A DNA stretch of 64,000 nucleotides from Tannerella sp. (lineage in GTDB: Bacteria > Bacteroidota > Bacteroidia > Bacteroidales > Tannerellaceae). The notes under the pieces are model-generated. The model saw nothing but the letters and a program-made list of their open reading frames with translations. It did no database searches and was not told where the DNA came from. The translations under genes and the position numbers were made by a program. Positions 55,249-64,000 of this stretch are shown here, one piece after another; position 1 is the first letter of the stretch, and each line of letters starts with the position of its first letter. Where the stretch lies: assembly GCA_031271805.1 (NCBI GenBank), contig JAISUX010000087.1, forward strand, positions 1 to 64,000, written 5' to 3'.

Positions 55249-57813
55249 TCATGCGACGATCTGCTCAAAAGAAACGGTATATTTTTTCCCGAACAGCGAG
55301 GCATATTCTTTTGTAAAGGTATTGAAGGTGGTTTTTGCCAATCCTATTTTGCCCATTTTGAACAAGGCCGAGCATTTCAGTCGCAGGGCGTCTTCGTTCA
55401 GTATGTCGTGGATGCCGATTGCATCGGCGAGGTTTATCATTTCCTTGGGAGAGAGGTTGAGGTCGGGCTGTTTGCTGATGTCTAACAGTAAGTCAACCAA
55501 GCTGTTAGCGAAATCGGACTTAAATGAATCTACCCATTCGGTCTGGGTATTCGGCAGTAATTCGCCTGTCGAAACAATGTTTACCAATCGCTCTACATTT
55601 GCTTTTGTCCTGTTAATCCGATGTTTAAGCGCCTTAATCAGCGTAATAGCCTCTTTATAATCACAATAGATCTCGTCGCCCATTTTGACCGTCCAATACG
55701 AGTTTTGCCCTTCGATGACGACCGTTCCTATATGCTCGAAAATCTGACGTATCTTATTGAGCATCACCCCTCTGTTATTTCGTGCGCTCTCTATGCTCTT
55801 GTCGAACCAGAGAGTCTCTTTCAATTTGGTTGACGATACGCCCTTGCTATCTTCTTCGAGCGTGTTCATCAGTATTAGCAAAAAGAGTTGCTTGATAAGC
55901 GGCGAGAACTCGTCGGTCACATCGGCGCCCTCGCGATTCATCACCCGGAAACCGCCGAACAGTAATACGGCCTGCTTCAGCGGGCGGATAAGGGGCGAGT
56001 GATGTTCTTGGGTTGATAATGCGACGTTTTCGTTATGAGCGCTCAATGCTTGTTTGTTGCGTTTTCTGCGTATAAACAGAATAACCGAGGCCACAAGCGC
56101 GGCAAAAATCAACGTAAAAATAATCATTTTAGCGTCATACGGCTTATTAAAATCCTGATAAACAGCCTTGATAGAAATAGGAGGATAGATTAGGGAATAT
56201 ATCGAAACTAAAGACATGGAGTCGTTAGGCGAAGCAGAGAAAGTGATGGCCGACAGCTCGTTAGTCTCTTTGTTAAGGAACAAATCGGCATACGACAATA
56301 TATCGCGAAATTCAAAAGGTATAGCATCGGAAACTATTTCATTTTCAAGCGTTTCAGTCGAAAAACGAGTAAGTGTCAGTTTAGTATTGAATTGCTGATG
56401 GGGGAAACAAAGCGCATAGAAACAATTGTGTAAAGTATCCGTAATCAATGAATTAGCGACTGAAAAATTATCTTTAGGCGGCTCCATCTCCCGGATTTTT
56501 TTTGCTGTCATACTGCGGAGATCAATCTCGTAGAGGTCATAATAATTACGCGGTGAGAGTTCCTGCAAACCCGTTTCGTTGCCGTAACCGCCAAATAGAA
56601 GCGCATGTGCACTGTCCTTCAAACCGAAAGCGCTCATATAGCGTGGCGGGACCTTGCTGCCGCGGTATTGTATTTCAGTCCATTCTTTTGTCTTGAATGA
56701 GTAGCGGTTTATAACATTCTTGTATCTGTGATGCCCATAGCCGTTAAAAGTGTATAAACAACTGTCTATAAGCGATAATAGCCTGTTATGATGCCAGAAA
56801 TCAATCCTTGATTCCATACTTGTAATCTGATTCCCCCAGTCTTTATGCACCGTGTCGTAAGCTGCTATCGTATAGTCATTGAAAGTCATATTAAGGTTAT
56901 AAGAATAATAATTGCTATCGAATGGGCTGTAAATCAATCCGTTTGAATATCCGCTCTGAATCACCCCTTTAGATTGATCGTTTCGTATTATCGAATGTGT
57001 TTTGGTGTCATAGAGAATGAATTTATTACTGTCGGCAATTGCGATAAGGTTCCGAACCGGGTTATAAGCAATTTGCGGATTTCTATACAGACTTAATTCC
57101 TGTCGTTTTTGCCAGAAAGCATGGCGGTCGAGCAGCCAGTTAGGATTTTCAACGGTTGCAAAACGGCGTCTCAACTCGTCGTAAACGCCATTGTGGGCAT
57201 GGCTCGACAGCGCCCAATGATATATAGGCTCGTTTTTGGCGTTGTTGATACGGATATCTTTGACGATGATTTTAGGTACATCAGTGGTCTCAAGGAGTGC
57301 GTGAAGGCATTTTCCGAAGATAATATTTACCGTCTTAAAATCCTTGATATAAGGGGTATTAGGCGAGAATGTCATGTCGCCGGCATTAATAGTAAGTTCG
57401 CCGCTTTTGGGTACAAACCTGATACCGAAAGAGAAAAACTTCAAAAATCCGCCCGCTACTTCGTTTATGTTAAACTCTGTCAGCACTTTATCTTCCGAAT
57501 TTATCACTTGCAGATTATCCATGTTAATCAGAAAATCAATATAGTGATTGTTTTGTCCGATGATACGGAAGATATAGCCGAAATTATATTCGAGATCGGG
57601 CTGGCAAAGCATGTCAAACGACAAAGTAAAACCGTCCGGGAATTTAAACGGCTTCCCAGGTGTAAGGTTAAGGCTTGTGCGTTTCTCCTGCGGCGTCTCA
57701 AACGAGTAGAATTCAAGCCCGTATCTGAACTCTTGAGCAGCAACAGAACTTACTTGCAATGCGCACAGACACATAACAACAGCTACTATGATGTTGAATA
57801 ATGCATCTCTCAT
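55249..57813 (-). CDS. Kelch-sensor transmembrane regulator with SARP/BTAD-like output
   Basis: An 854-residue protein: signal peptide (1-26), a lectin-like beta-sandwich (about 35-200: FKFPDGFTLSFDMLCQP), a Kelch/galactose-oxidase-like propeller (about 230-540: PPRYMSAFGLKDSAHALLFGGYGNETG), one transmembrane helix (about 562-581), and a cytoplasmic part (582-854). The latter starts with a winged-helix-like region (VLLFGGFRVMNREGADVTDEFSPLIKQL, SSTKLKETLWFDKSIESARNNRGVMLNKIRQIF) followed by a BTAD-like helical tail. This fits a one-protein sensor that detects glycan outside and binds DNA inside. It lies directly upstream of susC on the same strand and is the likely PUL regulator. Confidence 0.83.
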   Translation of the reverse strand: MRDALFNIIVAVVMCLCALQVSSVAAQEFRYGLEFYSFETPQEKRTSLNLTPGKPFKFPDGFTLSFDMLCQPDLEYNFGYIFRIIGQNNHYIDFLINMDNLQVINSEDKVLTEFNINEVAGGFLKFFSFGIRFVPKSGELTINAGDMTFSPNTPYIKDFKTVNIIFGKCLHALLETTDVPKIIVKDIRINNAKNEPIYHWALSSHAHNGVYDELRRRFATVENPNWLLDRHAFWQKRQELSLYRNPQIAYNPVRNLIAIADSNKFILYDTKTHSIIRNDQSKGVIQSGYSNGLIYSPFDSNYYSYNLNMTFNDYTIAAYDTVHKDWGNQITSMESRIDFWHHNRLLSLIDSCLYTFNGYGHHRYKNVINRYSFKTKEWTEIQYRGSKVPPRYMSAFGLKDSAHALLFGGYGNETGLQELSPRNYYDLYEIDLRSMTAKKIREMEPPKDNFSVANSLITDTLHNCFYALCFPHQQFNTKLTLTRFSTETLENEIVSDAIPFEFRDILSYADLFLNKETNELSAITFSASPNDSMSLVSIYSLIYPPISIKAVYQDFNKPYDAKMIIFTLIFAALVASVILFIRRKRNKQALSAHNENVALSTQEHHSPLIRPLKQAVLLFGGFRVMNREGADVTDEFSPLIKQLFLLILMNTLEEDSKGVSSTKLKETLWFDKSIESARNNRGVMLNKIRQIFEHIGTVVIEGQNSYWTVKMGDEIYCDYKEAITLIKALKHRINRTKANVERLVNIVSTGELLPNTQTEWVDSFKSDFANSLVDLLLDISKQPDLNLSPKEMINLADAIGIHDILNEDALRLKCSALFKMGKIGLAKTTFNTFTKEYASLFGKKYTVSFEQIVA

Positions 57814-57873
57814 GTCGCAAAATTACATTATTTTTTTGAATTTGCAAGCAATTTGAAGATAAATTTTACTTGT

Positions 57874-60186
57874 TTAAAACGGATAGCCTAAAGCGAGGTG
57901 GAAACCGATGGCGTCGCGCAGTGATGGAGCGTTGAAATAGCCGCGTTTGCCGGTGTCGTATGGGAAATGCAAAGCGTAGCCAATATCGAAGCGGAAGATG
58001 AGCATGTCCATGTCGAAGCGGAAGCCCAGACCGGTGCCGAGGGCAATGTCTTTAAACAAATAACGAAGGTCAAAAGTGCCGCCTGGACGTGTCGGATCGT
58101 CACGCAGGAGCCACACGTTGCCGGCGTCTAAAAAAGCGGCGAGTTCGAGACTTCCTACTATCCTTGCGCGATATTCGGCATTGCCTTGCAGCATGAGATC
58201 GCCGTTTTGGTCGATGTAGGCGTATGGATTATCGGGATCTGCGGCGAAGCGACCGGGGCCGATACTGCGAATTGTGAACGCGCGAATACTATTGGCGCCA
58301 CCCACGTAAAAGCGTTCGCTGTAAGGCGCAATAGTGGAATTGCCGTAACTGTAAATGACGCCTCCGCCAAGACGTGTCGCCAACTTTTGGGTACGGCTAA
58401 TGTAGTGATTATAACGCAGTTCGGTCTCTACCTTAATATATTGCGAATAGGGGTTGCCGAGAAAGTTCTTTTGTTCGTCGAACTTTTTCCCAAAGAGCCT
58501 GTACCCACCGGAGATCAAATTACCGGCCTCGGCGACAAAAAACCGCCATATCGTCTTGCTACGCTCGGCGCGCACCACAGAGTTGTCGAGCGTATATTCA
58601 TATTCTATTACGGGAATGAACTGGTCTTGCAAACTTTGATAGAGCGACGGGTTATAGTCTATAATACTGTCGAAACGGGCTGTCGTGCTCTGTAACATGC
58701 TGAATGTAAGCCGTATAGGAGTGAAGGTGTGATGCCGTATCGGATTGGGTTGGAAATCGTATGACAGTCCGCCTCCGAAGTTCACGATGTTATAATATTT
58801 TGCCCGGTTGAGGTTGCCGATATTGAAATCTATCCGCGATGTCGCCGAAAAATCGTACTGCTGTCCGCCGAAATGAGGCGCTATAAGTCGCGGGAACATG
58901 ATGCTGCTCTTAAGTCCAAGTTCGTAATTGTTGATAAAGCCGGTGCTGACATTGAAATCGCGACCGGTGTACCATTCGTAAGAACCGTAAACGGAGGTTG
59001 ACATCACCTCGCCGCCGCCGAAAACGTTGCGTCGCGTCAGGTTGAGCGAGGCGCCGGGACCGGCATAGCTGTTGTCGTTGACGGTCGAAGTGAGTTCGAA
59101 AGAGCCATTCAGCGGATAGTCGTATGACATATTAATCAGCACGTTAAGCGTGTCGCAATTAGCCGAAGAGTCTGCCGGCGTATAACGTAAATCGGTAAAG
59201 CGGAATATTCCGAGACGATTGAGCGAAGACTGTGTATCCAACTGCTTCTGAACCGAATAGTACTCTCCGGGACGGAACGCCAATTGCTCGTAAAGGATTG
59301 CCGGACGGACGCGCAGTTTGCCTTCGTAATATATCTTAATATCCTTATATTCAATGCTATTAGACGGGCGTTCATTATCGAAGCCGTTAAGGGCGACGCG
59401 GACAGAGCCTATTTTCCACGGCCTCAGTATGCTTCGCGGGACGCCCTGGTTAAGGCCTATTTTTAGACTGACTTTTCCGGGCGACAGAGTGGAATCAGCC
59501 TGATAAACAATGTATTCCGGAATGAAATAATAGTATCCGTTGTCGCGCATGAGTTTGGCGATACGTTGTCGCTCGGCTTCGAGGCGCTCGGTGTTAAAGA
59601 TGTCGCCTTTACGGATAAGACGCTCGGATTCCCTTATTTCAAGCAATGTATCGCCGCGATACTGCATACGGCGATATTCGATTGAATCAATGATGTAGGG
59701 CTGATTGAATGTCACGTCATAGCGAATTTTCACTTTTAGTGAATCACGTTTGTCGGGGATAATGCTGTTTTCAACATTGCCGGCGAAATATCCGTTGTCA
59801 CGCAGGATATTGCGGACGTTGCGGCTACGGGTGTCGGGACGGACAGCGGATGTCAGTACCGGTTTCTTAGCCAACCAGCGCATCATCAGGCGATTGAAGG
59901 CGCCTGTTTTGTTAACGTTGGCATTGTATATCCACAGGCCGAGGGGTATAGGCGTGCGAGTGGTCGAACTGCCGAAAAGGGCGTTGTTAGGAGGGAAAGC
60001 GAAGGCCGCATCAATAGCGTCGAGCACGTCGTCGTCCACCCCAACGCTGTCGGCGTCGATATAGTTTATGCTCTCTATGCCGGTATAAAGAGTATCGCCG
60101 GATGGGATATTTTTTGTCGTAGAACAGGATAATACGCTTATTAACAGCGTTATAACAAATAAATCATTCCTTCCCATCATCATCAT
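57874..60186 (-). CDS. TamA/BamA-family outer-membrane barrel, lipoprotein-like N-terminus
   Basis: A protein of about 770 residues. Four consecutive ATGs (60186 to 60177) precede GRNDLFVITLLISVLSC, a lipobox. POTRA-like repeats follow (YIDADSVGVDDDVLDAIDAAF; QPYIIDSIEYRRMQYRGDTLL), then a 16-strand barrel with the Omp85 motif region FYVGGANSIRAFTIRSIGPG. Length is longer than proteobacterial TamA (about 575). Its start overlaps the end of tamB, so the two are translationally coupled. The pair probably forms an envelope-spanning lipid-transport or barrel-assembly module. Confidence 0.93.
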   Translation of the reverse strand: MMMMGRNDLFVITLLISVLSCSTTKNIPSGDTLYTGIESINYIDADSVGVDDDVLDAIDAAFAFPPNNALFGSSTTRTPIPLGLWIYNANVNKTGAFNRLMMRWLAKKPVLTSAVRPDTRSRNVRNILRDNGYFAGNVENSIIPDKRDSLKVKIRYDVTFNQPYIIDSIEYRRMQYRGDTLLEIRESERLIRKGDIFNTERLEAERQRIAKLMRDNGYYYFIPEYIVYQADSTLSPGKVSLKIGLNQGVPRSILRPWKIGSVRVALNGFDNERPSNSIEYKDIKIYYEGKLRVRPAILYEQLAFRPGEYYSVQKQLDTQSSLNRLGIFRFTDLRYTPADSSANCDTLNVLINMSYDYPLNGSFELTSTVNDNSYAGPGASLNLTRRNVFGGGEVMSTSVYGSYEWYTGRDFNVSTGFINNYELGLKSSIMFPRLIAPHFGGQQYDFSATSRIDFNIGNLNRAKYYNIVNFGGGLSYDFQPNPIRHHTFTPIRLTFSMLQSTTARFDSIIDYNPSLYQSLQDQFIPVIEYEYTLDNSVVRAERSKTIWRFFVAEAGNLISGGYRLFGKKFDEQKNFLGNPYSQYIKVETELRYNHYISRTQKLATRLGGGVIYSYGNSTIAPYSERFYVGGANSIRAFTIRSIGPGRFAADPDNPYAYIDQNGDLMLQGNAEYRARIVGSLELAAFLDAGNVWLLRDDPTRPGGTFDLRYLFKDIALGTGLGFRFDMDMLIFRFDIGYALHFPYDTGKRGYFNAPSLRDAIGFHLALGYPF

Positions 60187-63100
60187 TTTTAGGTTCGACA
60201 ATAGCGTTTGACTCCTTGACGGAGACAGCAGGAATGGCTGGCGTAACGGGGCTTTTTGTCGGCATGTAGAACAAATCCCGGAACCGTTTCACTTTGCGGC
60301 GAATAGTGAAGCCGGCGCCGATTTTACCTATTTCACCCTCGAAAAGACTCTTATAATCCTTGTTGTAAAAGACTTTTACCGCCTGCCCGCCATCGCTTGC
60401 AAGGTGGTATTCGAGCGACACATCGTCGAGCAGGAAACGATCTTTATATACGGGATCCTTGGTCGAATAACGCATGCCGAGTTCGGTTTTAAGTTTAGTG
60501 TTGAACAGCTCTTTATAGAACCGTCCGATGTAGTCGATGCGCCTTCCCATGCCGCCCGTGCCGTCATAAGTGTTGACGTCGAACGAGAAAGGCACTTCGC
60601 CCAACAGACTGCCGAGCATATTTTTTATCTCTCTCTGTAACAGGCTGTTGAGCGCTGCGCTGACGTCGATATTGTCGGAGCCTGTACCCCCTCCTGCGAG
60701 ATAAATCCCGGCGACGAGCAGACTGATAGCTTGCTTACTACGTTCCTCGCTTCCCATGGCGGCAAGTTGATCTTGCACAACTGCGTCCGAAGGGGCTTCG
60801 AGCAGGAATTGCACCTTCACGTCGTCAAGATTGTCCTTTAGCTGTATCCCCGAATTGAAGTCAACCATGCGTGTCTGTCCGTCGAAGTTGACCGACGAGC
60901 GGATACGTGAATAGGCGGATAAGTCGAGGTATGGATTCATCGGGTCGCCGTTCCAGTCCACGTAACTGCCGTCCTTGATTTTGAAATCGGTAAGAGGGAT
61001 TACGGGGATGCTATAGCGGATTATTCCGTCAGAAAGCGAGTAGCGCCCATTCAGTTTCATCTCGCCCTGGGTTGTGTATTGCAGTGTCAGGTCGCCGCCG
61101 CCACGCAACTCAACATAATTCATTTTTTCTTCGTCGAGGTCTATACGCAGGCGCACCGTCGGGTCGATATTGACGGTCAGGCGCACATCCGTACCGCTTG
61201 TAACCGCCATATTTCGCGCCATGCCGGTCAGCGACCACGGGCGACGAGCGCGGCGGGGCAGCGTGTCGGCGAAGTAAGTGAAGGTGACAAGCCCCTCGAA
61301 GTGGTCTTGCGCTTCGAGGGGCGATTCGGGCATTATATAAGTCAGGTTTGTGTTGCTCAGAATGTGTATGTCGCCCCTCATTCGCAATGCCTGTAACGAA
61401 CCTTGCAGCGTAGTATTGAGATTTATCAACATGCGTCCGTAAGCGAGCGTTTCCGGTGATTTTTTCGAATCAATGAGTTGTAAGTTTTTAGCCGTCATAC
61501 TTATATCGGTTGTCGGATTTCCGATATTGGACATATCGACTACTCCGTTGATAATAAGCTGGTTATTTTTAGCATCGAAGATATTGAATTTGTCGAAACG
61601 CAGGCTGTTTGCGGCTATTTTGATTTGTTTTTCGTCGAAGCGCAGATGGGTTGCCGAAGGCACGATCGTCATTGCTGCTTTGTCGAATTGCATGAAGCCA
61701 TCGAAGCGAGGATTGCCGGATGTGCCGCCGATACTCAGTTCGCCGAGCAGCGCCCCTTCGAGTTTAGCCATGCCGCCCGGAATTATGGGATTAAGGGCGG
61801 TTAGCGGCAACTTGTTGATCGTCACGAGGCCGTCGATCTTGCTTTCCGTTTGTTTGCGCCCCTCATCGAAGACGGCGGAAAGCGAGGCGACCTCGGCCAT
61901 ATTATAAAAGGCATGAAGGTCAACCTGATGTGTGCCGTTTTCCATCGGCATATAAGTTGCATTGAACAGCAGTTCTCCAATGCGTCCGTTTTCGTAGTAG
62001 AAATCGTCGATATTGGCATCTCCGAGCACCATAAAGGTCTTTTCCATAGGCTCATAACGCAACGTGGCGTTCAGCAGACCTTTAAGCGACGGCATTCCGG
62101 CAAAGTTGCGCGACAGTTTGCCGAGGTCTATCCGGCTTAACTCCACCATTATTTCTTTCATAGCGTCGGCTTCGATCTCGCCATTAAGGAGTGTTTCGTT
62201 ACCGGTATGAATCCATATTGATACGCCATCGCTCCCGTCGAGACGAAGGTTGGCGTCCATCTGCTTTAAACTCTTGAAATGCAGGAAGTTATCCTCATTG
62301 ACCGTAAAAGGGAGAAAGGCGATAACGGGTTTTTCGGGATAAAAAGACAGGTCGAAACCCGATGCCGCCTTATTGACTTTCGCTCCGAGATAGATGCCTT
62401 TCTCACCGATATTATTAATGTACGTGAGGAAGACATCGGCTTCCCGTTCGTGAAGATAGCCTTTGACGGTAGCCGAGAACGGTTCCTGGTTGCGGAAGCG
62501 CTTCTTGACCGCCACAGCCTCGAAAAGAAGCCCAAGCGTATCCTGCCCGACCGACAGGCGGACGGTATCTATTTTCAGCGTATCCTTTACAAGCGCAAAT
62601 AATGTGCCGTTGACCGATAACCCTGTTTCGGGCGACAGAGCGGCGTCGAGTTCAATATTATCATAGAAAATATTCGATTCCAGCAAATAGTTGTAAAGCG
62701 GATTGTCGTGATTGGCGCTGAAATGCGCCGTCAAATAAGGGAAATGAGGTCTGAGAGTTTCGATATTGAGCATCGAATCGCGTTTCAACTGTTTGAAAGC
62801 CATAGACGAGACTGTCACTAAGCGGTCTGCCATATCGGCGATGCCCGCACTGCCGGATAGGAGCAGTTCTAAGTCGCCCGCCCGAAAGTCGCCCAATGTC
62901 GTGTCGGCGTCAGAACGCAGTCCGAGCGTCAATTTCTTCGGATGCGCCGACAGATCATCCATAGTCAGCATCCAATTATCTAAAGTGAAATCAATCGAAT
63001 AGCGGTTTTCGAGATCCGTCTCGACATCGGAGACGACCCTGAACGACGTCCCGAGCGGCCATTCAACCAAACCCAAATTTTGCAGGTCGAGAGTATCAAT

Positions 63101-64000
63101 TTCTACCGTAAGCCGTCCCTTAACATCCTTTCTAATCGCACTACGGGCAGTTCCTGTCTTAATCTTTTGCCGCGTCAAATCGCCCTCTACTTCGACTGTC
63201 CCTTTCGCCAAAGCATAGTCGCTCGCAAGCCTCGCCTGCAGATGGTTCTTTTCTAAAGCGCCGGTCAACGAAATGCCGGAAATCAATGATGCGCCGTAGG
63301 TTAAATTCCGGATTTCCCCGACTAAAGCAAGGTTAGTAGCCGTAGCGAAGATGTCCGTCCCATGCCCTTTCAACTTTACGAAAGCGTCAAGCAGCATGAG
63401 TGAATCCGTGGGGAAAAAATGCGTCGGTTCAAGGCTGTCAATTCTCAACAATGCCTCATAATTATTCTTGTTGATGTCGTAATTACCTGATAATTCGACT
63501 ATTCCCGAATCTTCTTTCAATGATGCTTCAATGGCGTAGAGTCCTTTGTCGATGTTCAATTCGGCCATAATGTTCATGCTGTCGGGTATTCTAAAGCGTT
63601 CTTGCAACGATGCCGGAAGCAGTTTCGAGAGGAACGCGGCATCGCCCGTCTCAACCGTAAGCCCGACCTTCCCCATGCGATTCTTATCGTCAAGAATCGA
63701 CCGCATATTCCCGGATGCACTAATTTTCAATGAGTTATATAGATGTACATCTAATTTGCTAAGGTTCATGTTTTTAAGGTTCCCATTTACCGAAACGTTG
63801 ATTTCAAACGTGGTGTCGGGATATAATTCGCTTCTGTCGCCGACTAATGACATCAAGTCTCTTTTATCAACCGAGGCTGTAAGTTGCAATGAGGCATCTC
63901 CGGATGGATTTATGCTGTCGAGCGCCGAATGAGGCGCAAACGCTTGTAGCAGTGCGGTCGAATAGCCGGTTTCAAGCGCTATGGAAGGCACGGTAAATCC
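60164..64000 (-). CDS. tamB: TamB-family translocation/assembly protein (5' end outside window)
   Basis: The frame is open to the right window edge (1,279 codons visible incl. stop-side), so the N-terminus with its membrane anchor is missing. The visible part is AsmA/TamB-type beta-taco (GSAGIADMADRLVTVSSMAF, LRFDKFNIFDAKNNQLIINGVVDM) ending with the DUF490 domain: GRYSLSDGIIRYSIPVIPLTDFKIKDGS, then RKVKRFRDLFYMP. The tail is acidic (VEPKNDDDGKE) and overlaps the tamA start by about 20 nt. A second TamB paralogue without a TamA neighbour lies at 12611-17134. Confidence 0.95.
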   Translation of the reverse strand, partial: GFTVPSIALETGYSTALLQAFAPHSALDSINPSGDASLQLTASVDKRDLMSLVGDRSELYPDTTFEINVSVNGNLKNMNLSKLDVHLYNSLKISASGNMRSILDDKNRMGKVGLTVETGDAAFLSKLLPASLQERFRIPDSMNIMAELNIDKGLYAIEASLKEDSGIVELSGNYDINKNNYEALLRIDSLEPTHFFPTDSLMLLDAFVKLKGHGTDIFATATNLALVGEIRNLTYGASLISGISLTGALEKNHLQARLASDYALAKGTVEVEGDLTRQKIKTGTARSAIRKDVKGRLTVEIDTLDLQNLGLVEWPLGTSFRVVSDVETDLENRYSIDFTLDNWMLTMDDLSAHPKKLTLGLRSDADTTLGDFRAGDLELLLSGSAGIADMADRLVTVSSMAFKQLKRDSMLNIETLRPHFPYLTAHFSANHDNPLYNYLLESNIFYDNIELDAALSPETGLSVNGTLFALVKDTLKIDTVRLSVGQDTLGLLFEAVAVKKRFRNQEPFSATVKGYLHEREADVFLTYINNIGEKGIYLGAKVNKAASGFDLSFYPEKPVIAFLPFTVNEDNFLHFKSLKQMDANLRLDGSDGVSIWIHTGNETLLNGEIEADAMKEIMVELSRIDLGKLSRNFAGMPSLKGLLNATLRYEPMEKTFMVLGDANIDDFYYENGRIGELLFNATYMPMENGTHQVDLHAFYNMAEVASLSAVFDEGRKQTESKIDGLVTINKLPLTALNPIIPGGMAKLEGALLGELSIGGTSGNPRFDGFMQFDKAAMTIVPSATHLRFDEKQIKIAANSLRFDKFNIFDAKNNQLIINGVVDMSNIGNPTTDISMTAKNLQLIDSKKSPETLAYGRMLINLNTTLQGSLQALRMRGDIHILSNTNLTYIMPESPLEAQDHFEGLVTFTYFADTLPRRARRPWSLTGMARNMAVTSGTDVRLTVNIDPTVRLRIDLDEEKMNYVELRGGGDLTLQYTTQGEMKLNGRYSLSDGIIRYSIPVIPLTDFKIKDGSYVDWNGDPMNPYLDLSAYSRIRSSVNFDGQTRMVDFNSGIQLKDNLDDVKVQFLLEAPSDAVVQDQLAAMGSEERSKQAISLLVAGIYLAGGGTGSDNIDVSAALNSLLQREIKNMLGSLLGEVPFSFDVNTYDGTGGMGRRIDYIGRFYKELFNTKLKTELGMRYSTKDPVYKDRFLLDDVSLEYHLASDGGQAVKVFYNKDYKSLFEGEIGKIGAGFTIRRKVKRFRDLFYMPTKSPVTPAIPAVSVKESNAIVEPKNDDDGKE

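Noticed and set aside
1..64000. CRISPR array, prophage or insertion sequence
   Set aside because: No regularly spaced repeats, Cas, integrase, transposase or phage structural genes are seen in any frame.

Overview
The window comes from a member of the Bacteroidota, most likely order Bacteroidales. The evidence is a SusC/SusD pair with a polysaccharide utilisation locus (PUL), the DUF177-rpmF-fabH-era-der and rpmB-rpmG-DUF4295 gene orders, two TamB-type proteins (one next to a BamA/TamA-type barrel), weak Shine-Dalgarno sequences, and repeated promoters of the Bacteroidetes sigma-ABfr type (TTTG, about 19-20 nt, TAnnTTTG). There is no sign of phage, transposase or CRISPR.

Layout. 1-5.6 kb (minus): an envelope-transport operon with a LolA-like periplasmic carrier, two FtsX/MacB-type permeases, an ABC ATPase and an outer-membrane barrel (cut by the window edge). 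A small four-helix-bundle (S23-type) gene bounded by a perfect 25-bp inverted repeat lies between the carrier and the first permease. 5.7-12.6 kb: a DUF58 protein, aldose 1-epimerase plus esterase, a tandem class II aldolase, a beta-propeller lipoprotein and a Yip1-like membrane protein. 12.6-17.1 kb: a large TamB paralogue. 17.2-24.8 kb: tRNA-Gly, two tRNA-Leu, ribosomal proteins L28, L33 and DUF4295, an OmpA lipoprotein, two DUF1080 proteins, then DUF177, L32, fabH, era and der. 24.8-33.5 kb: dnaX, an FtsB/DivIC-like protein, a GNAT acetyltransferase, a secreted sugar isomerase-like protein, tRNA-Leu, an S41 protease, DUF3316 and parC. 33.6-35.6 kb: a GtrA protein and an FAD amine-oxidase-like protein.

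35.6-57.8 kb (all minus) is a PUL. Its genes are a Kelch/transmembrane/SARP-like regulator, SusC, SusD, a DUF3823 lipoprotein, an unrecognised lipoprotein, and multidomain enzymes: GH43-ceramidase-like, a duplicated alpha/beta hydrolase, GH92-SGNH-GH99-like and GH43-GH95. A Fic gene sits among them. The enzyme set suggests attack on a decorated heteroglycan carrying mannose and fucose or galactose, with pentosyl and ester groups; the substrate is inference. The window ends with a TamA-like barrel and the C-terminal 1,279 residues of its TamB partner.

The most noteworthy signals are: (1) the inverted-repeat-bounded S23 cassette, whose arms touch the stop codon of the upstream gene and the start codon of the downstream gene; (2) an A10 run in dnaX at the end of the clamp-loader core, where both alternative frames stop within four codons, as expected for a tau/gamma switch; (3) the triple-enzyme lipoprotein and the two proteins sharing a GH43 module; and (4) the one-piece membrane regulator of the PUL.
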